Both the position numbers and the translations under genes were made by a program. DNA of 28,284 nt, from NCBI GenBank assembly GCA_034434635.1, contig DAOTYX010000009.1, positions 1 to 28,284 of the forward strand. Reading direction: 5' to 3'. The stretch is from DAOTYX01 sp034434635. GTDB lineage: Bacteria; Chloroflexota; Anaerolineae; B4-G1; DUEL01. Positions 22,872-28,284 of the stretch are shown here, in pieces. Every line of letters starts with the position of its first letter. Positions within the stretch are counted from its first letter, which is position 1. The notes beneath the pieces were generated by a model. It saw only the letters and a list, made by a program, of their open reading frames with translations. It did no database searches and was not told the origin of the DNA.

Positions 22872-23537
22872 TTGGGACGCAAGGTTCACCCCTACGGCTT
22901 TCGACTGAAAACGGTCCGTGACTGGAACGCGCGCTGGTATGCCCGGGGCAACCGGTACGCTGAGTTGTTGAAAGAGGACCTGGCTATCCGCCGGTACATC
23001 GAGCGAGAACTGGCCGAGGCCGGCATCTCCAGGGTGGAGATTGAGCGTTTTCCCAACCAGGTGCAGGTGACGATCTGGACCGCGCGGCCTGGCATCGTCA
23101 TCGGCCGCAAGGGGGCAGCCGTGAAGGCGCTGCGGCGGGATCTTGAGGAGATCGTCGCCGGCAAGCACGTCCACGTGGAGGTGCAGGAGGTAGAGCAGCC
23201 GGAACTGGACGCCCGCCTGGTGGCCCAGAACGTGGTGGCGCAGCTGGAGCGGCGCATCTCCCACGGTCGGGCGATGAAGCGCGCCATCCAACAGGCCATG
23301 CGCGCCGGCGCTCAGGGGGTCATGGTCATCTGTAAGGGGCGCATCGGTGGGGCGGAGATGGCCCGCGCGGTGACGATGCGCGAAGGGCAGGTCCCCCGTC
23401 AGACCCTGCGTGCGGACCTGGATTTTGCCAAAGAAGAGGCCCACACGACCTTCGGGCGGATCGGGGTGAAGGTCTGGATTTACAAGGGAGAGGTCCTTCC
23501 TGAGGCGAAGACGGCCGAGGAGCCGTTTGTCGTGTAG
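22872..23537 (+). CDS. rpsC: 30S ribosomal protein S3
   Basis: A small-subunit protein at the mRNA entry channel, with helicase-related function. It has 221 residues. TTG 22872 is the start, with GGAGGAGG immediately upstream, and gives the family N terminus MGRKVHPYGFRL. The KH RNA-binding domain has its GxxG loop as IVIGRKG at 75-81. The C-terminal domain carries GRIGGAEMARAV and the helicase-associated arginine/lysine surface. The C-terminal tail is short (KTAEEPFVV). A TTG start in a highly expressed gene may lower initiation relative to its neighbours. Confidence 0.97.
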   Translation: MGRKVHPYGFRLKTVRDWNARWYARGNRYAELLKEDLAIRRYIERELAEAGISRVEIERFPNQVQVTIWTARPGIVIGRKGAAVKALRRDLEEIVAGKHVHVEVQEVEQPELDARLVAQNVVAQLERRISHGRAMKRAIQQAMRAGAQGVMVICKGRIGGAEMARAVTMREGQVPRQTLRADLDFAKEEAHTTFGRIGVKVWIYKGEVLPEAKTAEEPFVV

Positions 23538-23575
23538 GGGTTGAGAGAGATCGCGGTTCACGGGAGAGTTCAGCG

Positions 23576-23998
23576 ATGTTGATGCCAAAGCGGGTGAAGT
23601 ACCGCAAGCAGATGCGGGGACGATTGAAGGGCAGGGCCACGCGGGGCGCAGAGGTGGCCTTCGGTGAATACGGTCTGCAGGCGTTGGAGCCGGCCTGGAT
23701 CAACAGCCGCCAGATCGAGGCGGCCCGCCGGGCCATCGTGCGTCACCTCCACCGCCGCGGCAGGTACTGGGTGCGCATCTTCCCGGATAAGCCGGTCACG
23801 GCCAAGCCAGCGGAGACTCGCATGGGCAAGGGGAAGGGCGCCGTTGACCACTGGGTCGCGGTGATCAAGCCCGGCCGCATCCTCTTCGAACTGTCCGGCG
23901 TGCCGGAGGAATCTGCCCGCGAGGCCATGCGCCTGGCGGCCAACAAACTGCCCATCAAGTGCCAGTTCGTGGCGCGCCACGAGGCGACAGGAGAGTAA
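23576..23998 (+). CDS. rplP: 50S ribosomal protein L16
   Basis: A large-subunit protein near the A-site and the central protuberance. It has 140 residues. The start MLMPKRVKYRKQMRGRLKG is canonical. MGKGKGAVDHWVAVIKPGRILFEL near 83-106 is the family signature block. A 38-nt spacer precedes it, in which nothing beyond GGGAGAG was recognised. Its stop is followed after one base by the rpmC ATG. Confidence 0.97.
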   Translation: MLMPKRVKYRKQMRGRLKGRATRGAEVAFGEYGLQALEPAWINSRQIEAARRAIVRHLHRRGRYWVRIFPDKPVTAKPAETRMGKGKGAVDHWVAVIKPGRILFELSGVPEESAREAMRLAANKLPIKCQFVARHEATGE

Positions 23999-23999
23999 G

Positions 24000-24215
24000 A
24001 TGCTGGTCAGGGAAATTCGGGAGTGGACGACTGAGGAAATCCGCCGACGGCTCCTTGACGCCTATCGGGAATGGTTCAACCTCCGTCAGGAATGGCACCT
24101 GGGAAGGCTGGAGGACCACAACCGTATCCCCGCGGTGAGGCGTGACATCGCCCGCATGCAGACGATCCTGCGCGAACGGGAGCTGGCGGAAGTGTTGAAG
24201 GGAGGCGCGCGGTGA
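24000..24215 (+). CDS. rpmC: 50S ribosomal protein L29
   Basis: A small two-helix protein near the tunnel exit. It has 71 residues, in the family range. The first helix follows MLVREIREWTTEEI and the typical LFNLR-like motif reads WFNLRQEWHLGRLEDHNRI, ending with VRRDIARMQTILRERE. The 4-nt overlap of its stop with the GTG start of rpsQ (GTGA at 24212-24215) shows translational coupling. Confidence 0.96.
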   Translation: MLVREIREWTTEEIRRRLLDAYREWFNLRQEWHLGRLEDHNRIPAVRRDIARMQTILRERELAEVLKGGAR

Positions 24216-24484
24216 GAGAGCGGCGCAAGCGATTGGTTGGGCGTGTCGTCAGTGACAAGATGCAGAAGACGGTCATCGTGGTGGTCGAACGGACCCACCG
24301 CCATCCGGTCTACGGCAAAGTGGTGTTGGTGCGCAAGAAGTTCTACGCCCACGATGGGGAAGGGACCTGCCGCCGCGGTGACCTGGTGCGCATCGTCGAG
24401 TCGCGGCCGCTGAGCCGCCTCAAGCGCTGGGTGGTGGAAGAGGTGCTGGAGCGCACCGAGCGCCCGATGGAGGTGGTGGGATGA
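24212..24484 (+). CDS. rpsQ: 30S ribosomal protein S17
   Basis: A primary 16S rRNA-binding protein with an OB fold. It has 90 residues from a GTG start. It carries the signature RRKRLVGRVVSDKMQKTVIVVVERTHRHPVYGK and the later GDLVRIVESRPLSRLKRW block. Both ends overlap neighbours by 4 nt (GTGA with rpmC, ATGA with rplN), so it is tightly coupled. The C-terminal tail (ERTERPMEVVG) is slightly longer than in E. coli. Confidence 0.97.
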   Translation: MRERRKRLVGRVVSDKMQKTVIVVVERTHRHPVYGKVVLVRKKFYAHDGEGTCRRGDLVRIVESRPLSRLKRWVVEEVLERTERPMEVVG

Positions 24485-24852
24485 TCCAGCAAGAATCCCG
24501 TCTCCACGTGGCCGACAACACGGGGGCGAAGGAACTGCTTGTCATCCGCGTGATGGGCGGGTCGAAGCGCCGCTACGGCTACATCGGCGACACCATCGTC
24601 GCCACCGTCAAGCAGGCCACGCCGAACGCTGCGGTCAAGAAGGGGGACATCGTGCGTGCGGTGATCGTCCGCACCACGCGCCCCCACACCCGTCCTGATG
24701 GTTCGATCATTCGCTTCGACGACAACGCGGCGGTGCTGCTGGATCAGAGCGGCGTCAACCCGCGGGGCACGCGCATCTTCGGGCCGGTGGCCCGCGAACT
24801 GCGCGAGAAGGGGTTCATGAAGATCATCTCCCTGGCCCCTGAGGTATTGTAG
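24481..24852 (+). CDS. rplN: 50S ribosomal protein L14
   Basis: A conserved large-subunit beta-barrel protein at the subunit interface and the binding site of RsfS. It has 123 residues. It starts MIQQESRLHVADNTGAKELLVIRVMGGSKRRY and contains VKKGDIVRAVIVRT, then GSIIRFDDNAAVLL and GTRIFGPVARELREKGFMKIISLAPEVL. This is the conventional first gene of the spc cluster, but the overlap with rpsQ leaves no promoter between the S10 and spc parts. Confidence 0.98.
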   Translation: MIQQESRLHVADNTGAKELLVIRVMGGSKRRYGYIGDTIVATVKQATPNAAVKKGDIVRAVIVRTTRPHTRPDGSIIRFDDNAAVLLDQSGVNPRGTRIFGPVARELREKGFMKIISLAPEVL

Positions 24853-24876
24853 GACCGCCAGGTAAGGAGCAGGGCA

Positions 24877-25203
24877 GTGAGTGTGCAGATCAAGAAAGGG
24901 GATACCGTCGAGGTCATCACCGGTGAGGACGCGGGGCTGCGTGGCGAGGTCTTGCGCCTGTACCCCAAGACGCAGCGGGTGGTGGTCGCTGGCGTGAACG
25001 TGGTCAGGAAGCATCAGCGGCCCATCCGCGCCGGCCGCGGCGAGGTGCAGCCGGGCATCATCGAGTTCGAGGCTCCCGTTCACATCTCCAACGTGATGCT
25101 CGTTTGCCCGCGCTGCAACAAGCGCACCCGTGTCGGTATCACGTGGAGCGATGACGGCACGAAGGTGCGCACGTGCAAGCAGTGCGGTCAGGCCGTGGAT
25201 TAG
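24877..25203 (+). CDS. rplX: 50S ribosomal protein L24
   Basis: An early-assembly 23S-binding protein with a KOW domain. It has 108 residues from GTG 24877 with AGGAG 8 nt upstream; a second GTG at 24883 is possible. The KOW motif is KKGDTVEVITGEDAGLRGEV near 6-25. The C-terminal part holds two cysteine pairs, C77/C80 (CPRC) and C100/C103 (CKQC), a zinc-ribbon form that many mesophilic homologues lack. Confidence 0.97.
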   Translation: MSVQIKKGDTVEVITGEDAGLRGEVLRLYPKTQRVVVAGVNVVRKHQRPIRAGRGEVQPGIIEFEAPVHISNVMLVCPRCNKRTRVGITWSDDGTKVRTCKQCGQAVD

Positions 25204-25221
25204 TAGAGGACGAGGGACGAG

Positions 25222-25764
25222 ATGCAACGGTTGCAGGAGTTCTACAGAGCAGAGGTCCGGCCGGCTCTCCAGCGTGAGTTCGGCTATCGTAACGTGATGG
25301 AAGTGCCCGGGTTGAGCAAGATCGTCGTCAACGTCGGCGTTGGCGAAGCGCTGGACAACCCCAAGGCGCTGGATTTCGTGGTGCAGGACCTGCAGGCGAT
25401 CACTGGTCAGCGGCCTGTGATCACCCGCGCCCACCGCTCCATCGCCAGTTTCAAACTGCGCGCCGGGCGGGCGATTGGCGCCAAGGTGACGCTGCGCAAG
25501 GATCGCATGTGGGCGTTCCTGGACCGCCTGTGTAACGTGGCCTTGCCCCGGCAGCGGGACTTCCGCGGCGTGTCGGCCGCTTTCGACGGGCGTGGCAATG
25601 TCACCATTGGCCTGCGCGAACAACTGGTCTTCCCCGAGATTGACTACGACAAGATTGACAAGATCCGCGGGTTGGAGATCTGCTTCGCTACCACGGCCAA
25701 GACGGATGAGGAAGGGCGGCGGCTGCTGGAACTGCTCGGTGTGCCGTTCCGCCGTCAGGGGTAG
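25222..25764 (+). CDS. rplE: 50S ribosomal protein L5
   Basis: The central-protuberance protein that binds 5S rRNA and contacts P-site tRNA. It has 180 residues, normal length. It contains VMEVPGLSKIVVNVGVGEA, the segment ITGQRPVITRAHRSIASFKLRAGRAIGAKVTLR, the P-loop-like FRGVSAAFDGRGNVTIGLREQLVFPEIDYDKI and the C-terminal TAKTDEEGRRLLELLGVPFR. GAGGACGAGGGACGAG precedes ATG 25222. Confidence 0.97.
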   Translation: MQRLQEFYRAEVRPALQREFGYRNVMEVPGLSKIVVNVGVGEALDNPKALDFVVQDLQAITGQRPVITRAHRSIASFKLRAGRAIGAKVTLRKDRMWAFLDRLCNVALPRQRDFRGVSAAFDGRGNVTIGLREQLVFPEIDYDKIDKIRGLEICFATTAKTDEEGRRLLELLGVPFRRQG

Positions 25765-25775
25765 GGGAGGAAGGG

Positions 25776-25958
25776 ATGACGAGGAAGTGCCTGCCGATCC
25801 GGGAGACTCGCAGGAAGTACGCCGTGCGGGTGCGCAACCGCTGCAGCCGCTGCGGCCGCCCCCGCGGTTACTACCGCAAGTTCGGCCTGTGCCGTATCTG
25901 CCTGCGCGAATTGGCCCTTGAGGGGAAAATCCCCGGCCTGGCGAAGTCTAGTTGGTAG
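25776..25958 (+). CDS. rpsN: 30S ribosomal protein S14, zinc-binding (type Z)
   Basis: A small-subunit head protein, the short zinc form of 60 residues. Four cysteines (C23, C26, C39, C42) in RCSRCGRPRGYYRKFGLCRICL form the zinc site, and the C terminus GKIPGLAKSSW is canonical. The short length and cysteines separate it from the longer zinc-free S14 of enterobacteria. It is spaced 11 nt from rplE and 10 nt from rpsH. Confidence 0.97.
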   Translation: MTRKCLPIRETRRKYAVRVRNRCSRCGRPRGYYRKFGLCRICLRELALEGKIPGLAKSSW

Positions 25959-25968
25959 GGACAGACCG

Positions 25969-26382
25969 ATGACAGTGACAGACCCGATTGCAGATATGTT
26001 GGCGCGCATTCGTAATGCGATGATGGTGGGCCACTCCACGGTGGAACTGCCTTCCTCCAGGATGAAAGTGGCCATTGCCCGTATCCTGAAAGAAGAGGGG
26101 TACATCGAGGACTACCGGGTGGTGGAGCGGAGCGAGCAGCCACGCCAGATGTTGGTCATCCGCCTGAAGTACGTGGGCGAGCGACGCGAGCGCCGGCCAG
26201 TGATCCACGGCCTTCGGCGGGTGAGCAGGCCCGGACGGCGGGTCTATGCCCGTGTGGCCGAGATCCCCTGGGTACGCAGTGGTATGGGGATCGCCATTCT
26301 CTCCACCCCTAAGGGTATTCTGACCGGCCAGCAGGCCCGTCGCCTCGGCGTGGGCGGCGAAGTGCTCTGCTACGTCTGGTAG
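25969..26382 (+). CDS. rpsH: 30S ribosomal protein S8
   Basis: A primary 16S rRNA-binding protein and, in E. coli, the autoregulator of the spc operon. It has 137 residues from ATG 25969; a longer in-frame start overlaps rpsN and is rejected because MTVTDPIADMLARIRNA is the family N terminus. The C-terminal block RSGMGIAILSTPKGILTGQQARRLGVGGEVLCYVW is canonical. AGGGA lies upstream of the start. Confidence 0.97.
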   Translation: MTVTDPIADMLARIRNAMMVGHSTVELPSSRMKVAIARILKEEGYIEDYRVVERSEQPRQMLVIRLKYVGERRERRPVIHGLRRVSRPGRRVYARVAEIPWVRSGMGIAILSTPKGILTGQQARRLGVGGEVLCYVW

Positions 26383-26400
26383 GGAAGAGACGGAGGAGGC

Positions 26401-26946
26401 ATGTCGCGGATTGGTCGAAAGTCGGTCCCCCTGCCGCCAGGGGTGACAGTGGAGATTCAGGGCAGCCAGGTGACGGTTCGCGGCCCCAAGGGGGCGCTGA
26501 GCCGCACCTTCGACCCGGCGATGCGGATCGAGGTGGACGGAGGGGCTCTGCAGGTCAGTCGGCCCACCGACGCGCCGCGCCACCGGGCGCTGCATGGGCT
26601 CACCCGCGCGCTGCTGGCCAATATGGTCACCGGCGTCTCGCAGGGCTTCCAGAAGCAACTGGAAGTACAGGGCGTGGGCTACCGCGTTGACCTGCAACCG
26701 GATGGTAACCTGGTGCTCAACCTGGGCTACTCTCATCCGGTCGTGGTCCGGCCACCCCAGGGGGTCACCTTCGATCTGGACCCTCGCCTGCGCGTGATCA
26801 CCGTGCGCGGGATTGACAAGGAGCGGGTGGGACAGGTCGCGGCTGAGATTCGCGCCACGCGCCCGCCGGAGCCGTATCGCGGCAAGGGCGTACGTTACCT
26901 CGGTGAGAAAGTGCGCCGCAAGGGCGGCAAGACGGGGAAGGGGTAG
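26401..26946 (+). CDS. rplF: 50S ribosomal protein L6
   Basis: A large-subunit protein near the sarcin-ricin loop and factor-binding site. It has 181 residues and two repeated domains. It starts MSRIGRKSVPLPPGVTVEI and contains VTVRGPKGALSRTF; the second domain ends with IRATRPPEPYRGKGVRYLGEKVRRKGGKTGKG, the usual tail. GGAGG directly precedes ATG 26401. Confidence 0.98.
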   Translation: MSRIGRKSVPLPPGVTVEIQGSQVTVRGPKGALSRTFDPAMRIEVDGGALQVSRPTDAPRHRALHGLTRALLANMVTGVSQGFQKQLEVQGVGYRVDLQPDGNLVLNLGYSHPVVVRPPQGVTFDLDPRLRVITVRGIDKERVGQVAAEIRATRPPEPYRGKGVRYLGEKVRRKGGKTGKG

Positions 26947-26959
26947 GAGCAGTTGAGGC

Positions 26960-27325
26960 ATGGGTGAGCGAGATCGTCGTGAAGGCCGGCTGCGCCGGCA
27001 CAAGCACGTGCGTAAGGGAGTGGTGGGGACGGCGGAACGACCGCGGTTGAACGTCTTCCGCAGCCTCCAGCACATCTACGCCCAGGTCATTGATGACAGC
27101 CGGGGCCATACGCTGGTCGCGGCCTCGACGGTAGAGCCTGAGGTGCGGGCACAACTGGCCGGGCTGAACAAGACCGACCAGGCGCGCCTGGTAGGCAAGG
27201 TGTTGGCCTCCCGCGCCCGTGAGAAGGGGGTTGTCCGGGTGGTCTTCGACCGCGGGGGATACAGGTATCACGGCCGCGTGAAAGCGCTGGCCGAGGCTGC
27301 CCGCGAAGGCGGATTGGACTTCTAA
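26960..27325 (+). CDS. rplR: 50S ribosomal protein L18
   Basis: A 5S rRNA-binding protein of the central protuberance. It has 121 residues with a basic N terminus (GRLRRHKHVRKGVVGTAERPRLNVFRS), followed by HIYAQVIDDSRGHTLVAAST and the C-terminal VFDRGGYRYHGRVKALAEAAREGGLDF, which is the strongest family signature. Spacing is 13 nt from rplF and 17 nt to rpsE. Confidence 0.98.
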   Translation: MGERDRREGRLRRHKHVRKGVVGTAERPRLNVFRSLQHIYAQVIDDSRGHTLVAASTVEPEVRAQLAGLNKTDQARLVGKVLASRAREKGVVRVVFDRGGYRYHGRVKALAEAAREGGLDF

Positions 27326-27342
27326 CCGGCAGGGAGAAAGTC

Positions 27343-27891
27343 ATGGAGGAATATCCTCTGCGCGACCGGGAGATTCCGGAGACTGAACTACAACAAGAGG
27401 GGCTGGACGAGCGCGTTGTCCATATCGCGCGACTGGCAAAGGTTCTGAAGGGTGGGCGACGTTTTGCCTTCCGCGTCGTCGCTGTGGTGGGCGATAACAA
27501 CGGTCACGTCGGCGTTGGCGTGGGTAAGGCCAGGGGTGTGCCGGATGCGATCCGCAAGGCGCTGGAACGGGCGCGCAACAGCATGCGGCCGGTGCCGATG
27601 GCGGGGACGACAGTACCGCACGAGGTGATCGGCCACTGCGGCAGCGCCCGCGTGCTCATCCGACCGGCCTCGCCCGGCACTGGCGTGATCGCTGGCGGCG
27701 GCGTCCGCGCCGTACTGGAAGCCGCTGGCATCCGTGACGTGTTGACCAAGTCTGTGGGGAGCGCCAATATCCCCAACGTGGTCAAGGCCACGATGGATGG
27801 CTTGAGCCAGATGCGCAGCACGGAGGAACTGGCCAGGGAGCGTGGGCTGCCGGAAGCCCGGGTGATGCCGTTCTGGAGGCGGGGAGAATGA
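27343..27891 (+). CDS. rpsE: 30S ribosomal protein S5
   Basis: A small-subunit protein at the mRNA entry tunnel that affects decoding fidelity. It has 182 residues. A 20-residue acidic leader precedes LDERVVHIARLAKVLKGGRRFAFRVVAVVGD. The RNA-binding part continues with GHVGVGVGKARGVPDAIRKALE and the C-terminal domain with RPASPGTGVIAGGGVRAVLEAAGI and SANIPNVVKATMDGL. Its stop overlaps the rpmD ATG by 4 nt. Confidence 0.98.
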   Translation: MEEYPLRDREIPETELQQEGLDERVVHIARLAKVLKGGRRFAFRVVAVVGDNNGHVGVGVGKARGVPDAIRKALERARNSMRPVPMAGTTVPHEVIGHCGSARVLIRPASPGTGVIAGGGVRAVLEAAGIRDVLTKSVGSANIPNVVKATMDGLSQMRSTEELARERGLPEARVMPFWRRGE

Positions 27892-28091
27892 GCGCGAAGA
27901 AGAAGCAACATCGCCTGCGCATCCGCCTGACCTCCAGTCCCATCGGGTGCTCTGAGCAGCAGAAGCGCACCGTCCGCGCGTTGGGCCTCCGCCGCCTGAA
28001 CCAGACCGTCGAACAGGCCGACACACCGGTCGTCCGTGGGATGGTGGCCAAAGTACAGCACTTGGTGGAAGTGGAAGAGGTTGAAGCATGA
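27888..28091 (+). CDS. rpmD: 50S ribosomal protein L30
   Basis: A small large-subunit protein of 67 residues. The core reads LRIRLTSSPIGCSEQQKRTVRALGLRRLNQTVEQADTPVVRGMVAKVQHLV, which fits the family (IG...QKRTV..LGL..). It carries a lysine-rich N-terminal extension (MSAKKKQHR). ATGA overlaps link it to rpsE upstream and rplO downstream. Confidence 0.97.
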   Translation: MSAKKKQHRLRIRLTSSPIGCSEQQKRTVRALGLRRLNQTVEQADTPVVRGMVAKVQHLVEVEEVEA

Positions 28092-28284
28092 AGCTGCATG
28101 AATTGCGACCGGCAGAGGGGTCTCGCAGGCCCCGCAAGCGGGTGGGGCACGGCATCGCTGCTGGCCAGGGCAAGACGGCCGGACGGGGCACGAAGGGGCA
28201 ACGGGCGCGCAGCGGCGTGGGCATCCCGCCCTACTTCGAGGGAGGACAGTTGCCACTGGTGCGACGGCTGCCCTTCGCCCGCGG
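28088..28284 (+). CDS. rplO: 50S ribosomal protein L15 (partial, runs off the right edge)
   Basis: The first 65 codons of a large-subunit protein normally near 150 residues. It starts MKLHELRPAEGSRRPRKRVGHGIAAGQGKTAGRGTKGQ, with the glycine- and basic-rich N-terminal tail typical of L15. It continues ARSGVGIPPYFEGGQLPLVRRLPFA, the family signature. Its start overlaps the rpmD stop (ATGA at 28088-28091). By synteny secY would be expected next, outside the window. Confidence 0.96.
   Translation, partial: MKLHELRPAEGSRRPRKRVGHGIAAGQGKTAGRGTKGQRARSGVGIPPYFEGGQLPLVRRLPFAR

Overview
The window is a GC-rich bacterial chromosome segment with two unrelated halves. Its most likely source is a member of the Chloroflexota, perhaps Anaerolineae-like. 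That is an inference from the EF-Tu, S12 and L2 sequence style, the str-S10-spc layout and the heptad spacer repeats; no rRNA or marker search was possible.

Positions 1-5910, minus strand: one operon read leftward from a strong promoter at 5909-5881. The order is a corrinoid protein, two different non-pyrrolysine MttB-family methyltransferases, a methyltetrahydrofolate:corrinoid methyltransferase and, after a hairpin-rich gap, a zinc amidohydrolase of the N-acyl-D-amino-acid deacylase family that runs off the left edge. The first four genes make a complete methyl-transfer module: a quaternary or tertiary amine gives its methyl to the corrinoid protein, which passes it to tetrahydrofolate.

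Positions 5939-10636, plus strand: a divergent operon with an Lrp/AsnC regulator, lysine-ketoglutarate reductase, saccharopine dehydrogenase (together a split form of the eukaryotic fused LKR/SDH) and lysine 2,3-aminomutase. It ends at a perfect 18-bp inverted repeat. The theme is lysine metabolism under an amino-acid-sensing regulator.

Positions 10662-28284, plus strand: rpoB with its own promoter, then rpsL-rpsG-fusA-tuf, the S10 cluster (rpsJ-rplC-rplD-rplW-rplB-rpsS-rplV-rpsC-rplP-rpmC-rpsQ) and the start of the spc cluster (rplN-rplX-rplE-rpsN-rpsH-rplF-rplR-rpsE-rpmD-rplO, truncated at the right edge). rpoC, which normally follows rpoB, is absent. A near-consensus promoter overlaps the rpoB stop codon and leads into a structured leader before rpsL.

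The most unusual observations are: an EF-Tu whose switch I carries a 5-residue insertion and has lost the RGITI signature while keeping the Mg-binding threonine; 7-nt-periodic arrays in four spacers, one of which fills the whole rpsG-fusA gap and abuts the fusA start with no Shine-Dalgarno; an RpoB with an enlarged, internally repetitive insertion; and several palindromic elements inside the ribosomal protein operon. No stretch longer than 300 bases lacks a gene. No tRNA, rRNA, CRISPR or transposase was seen.
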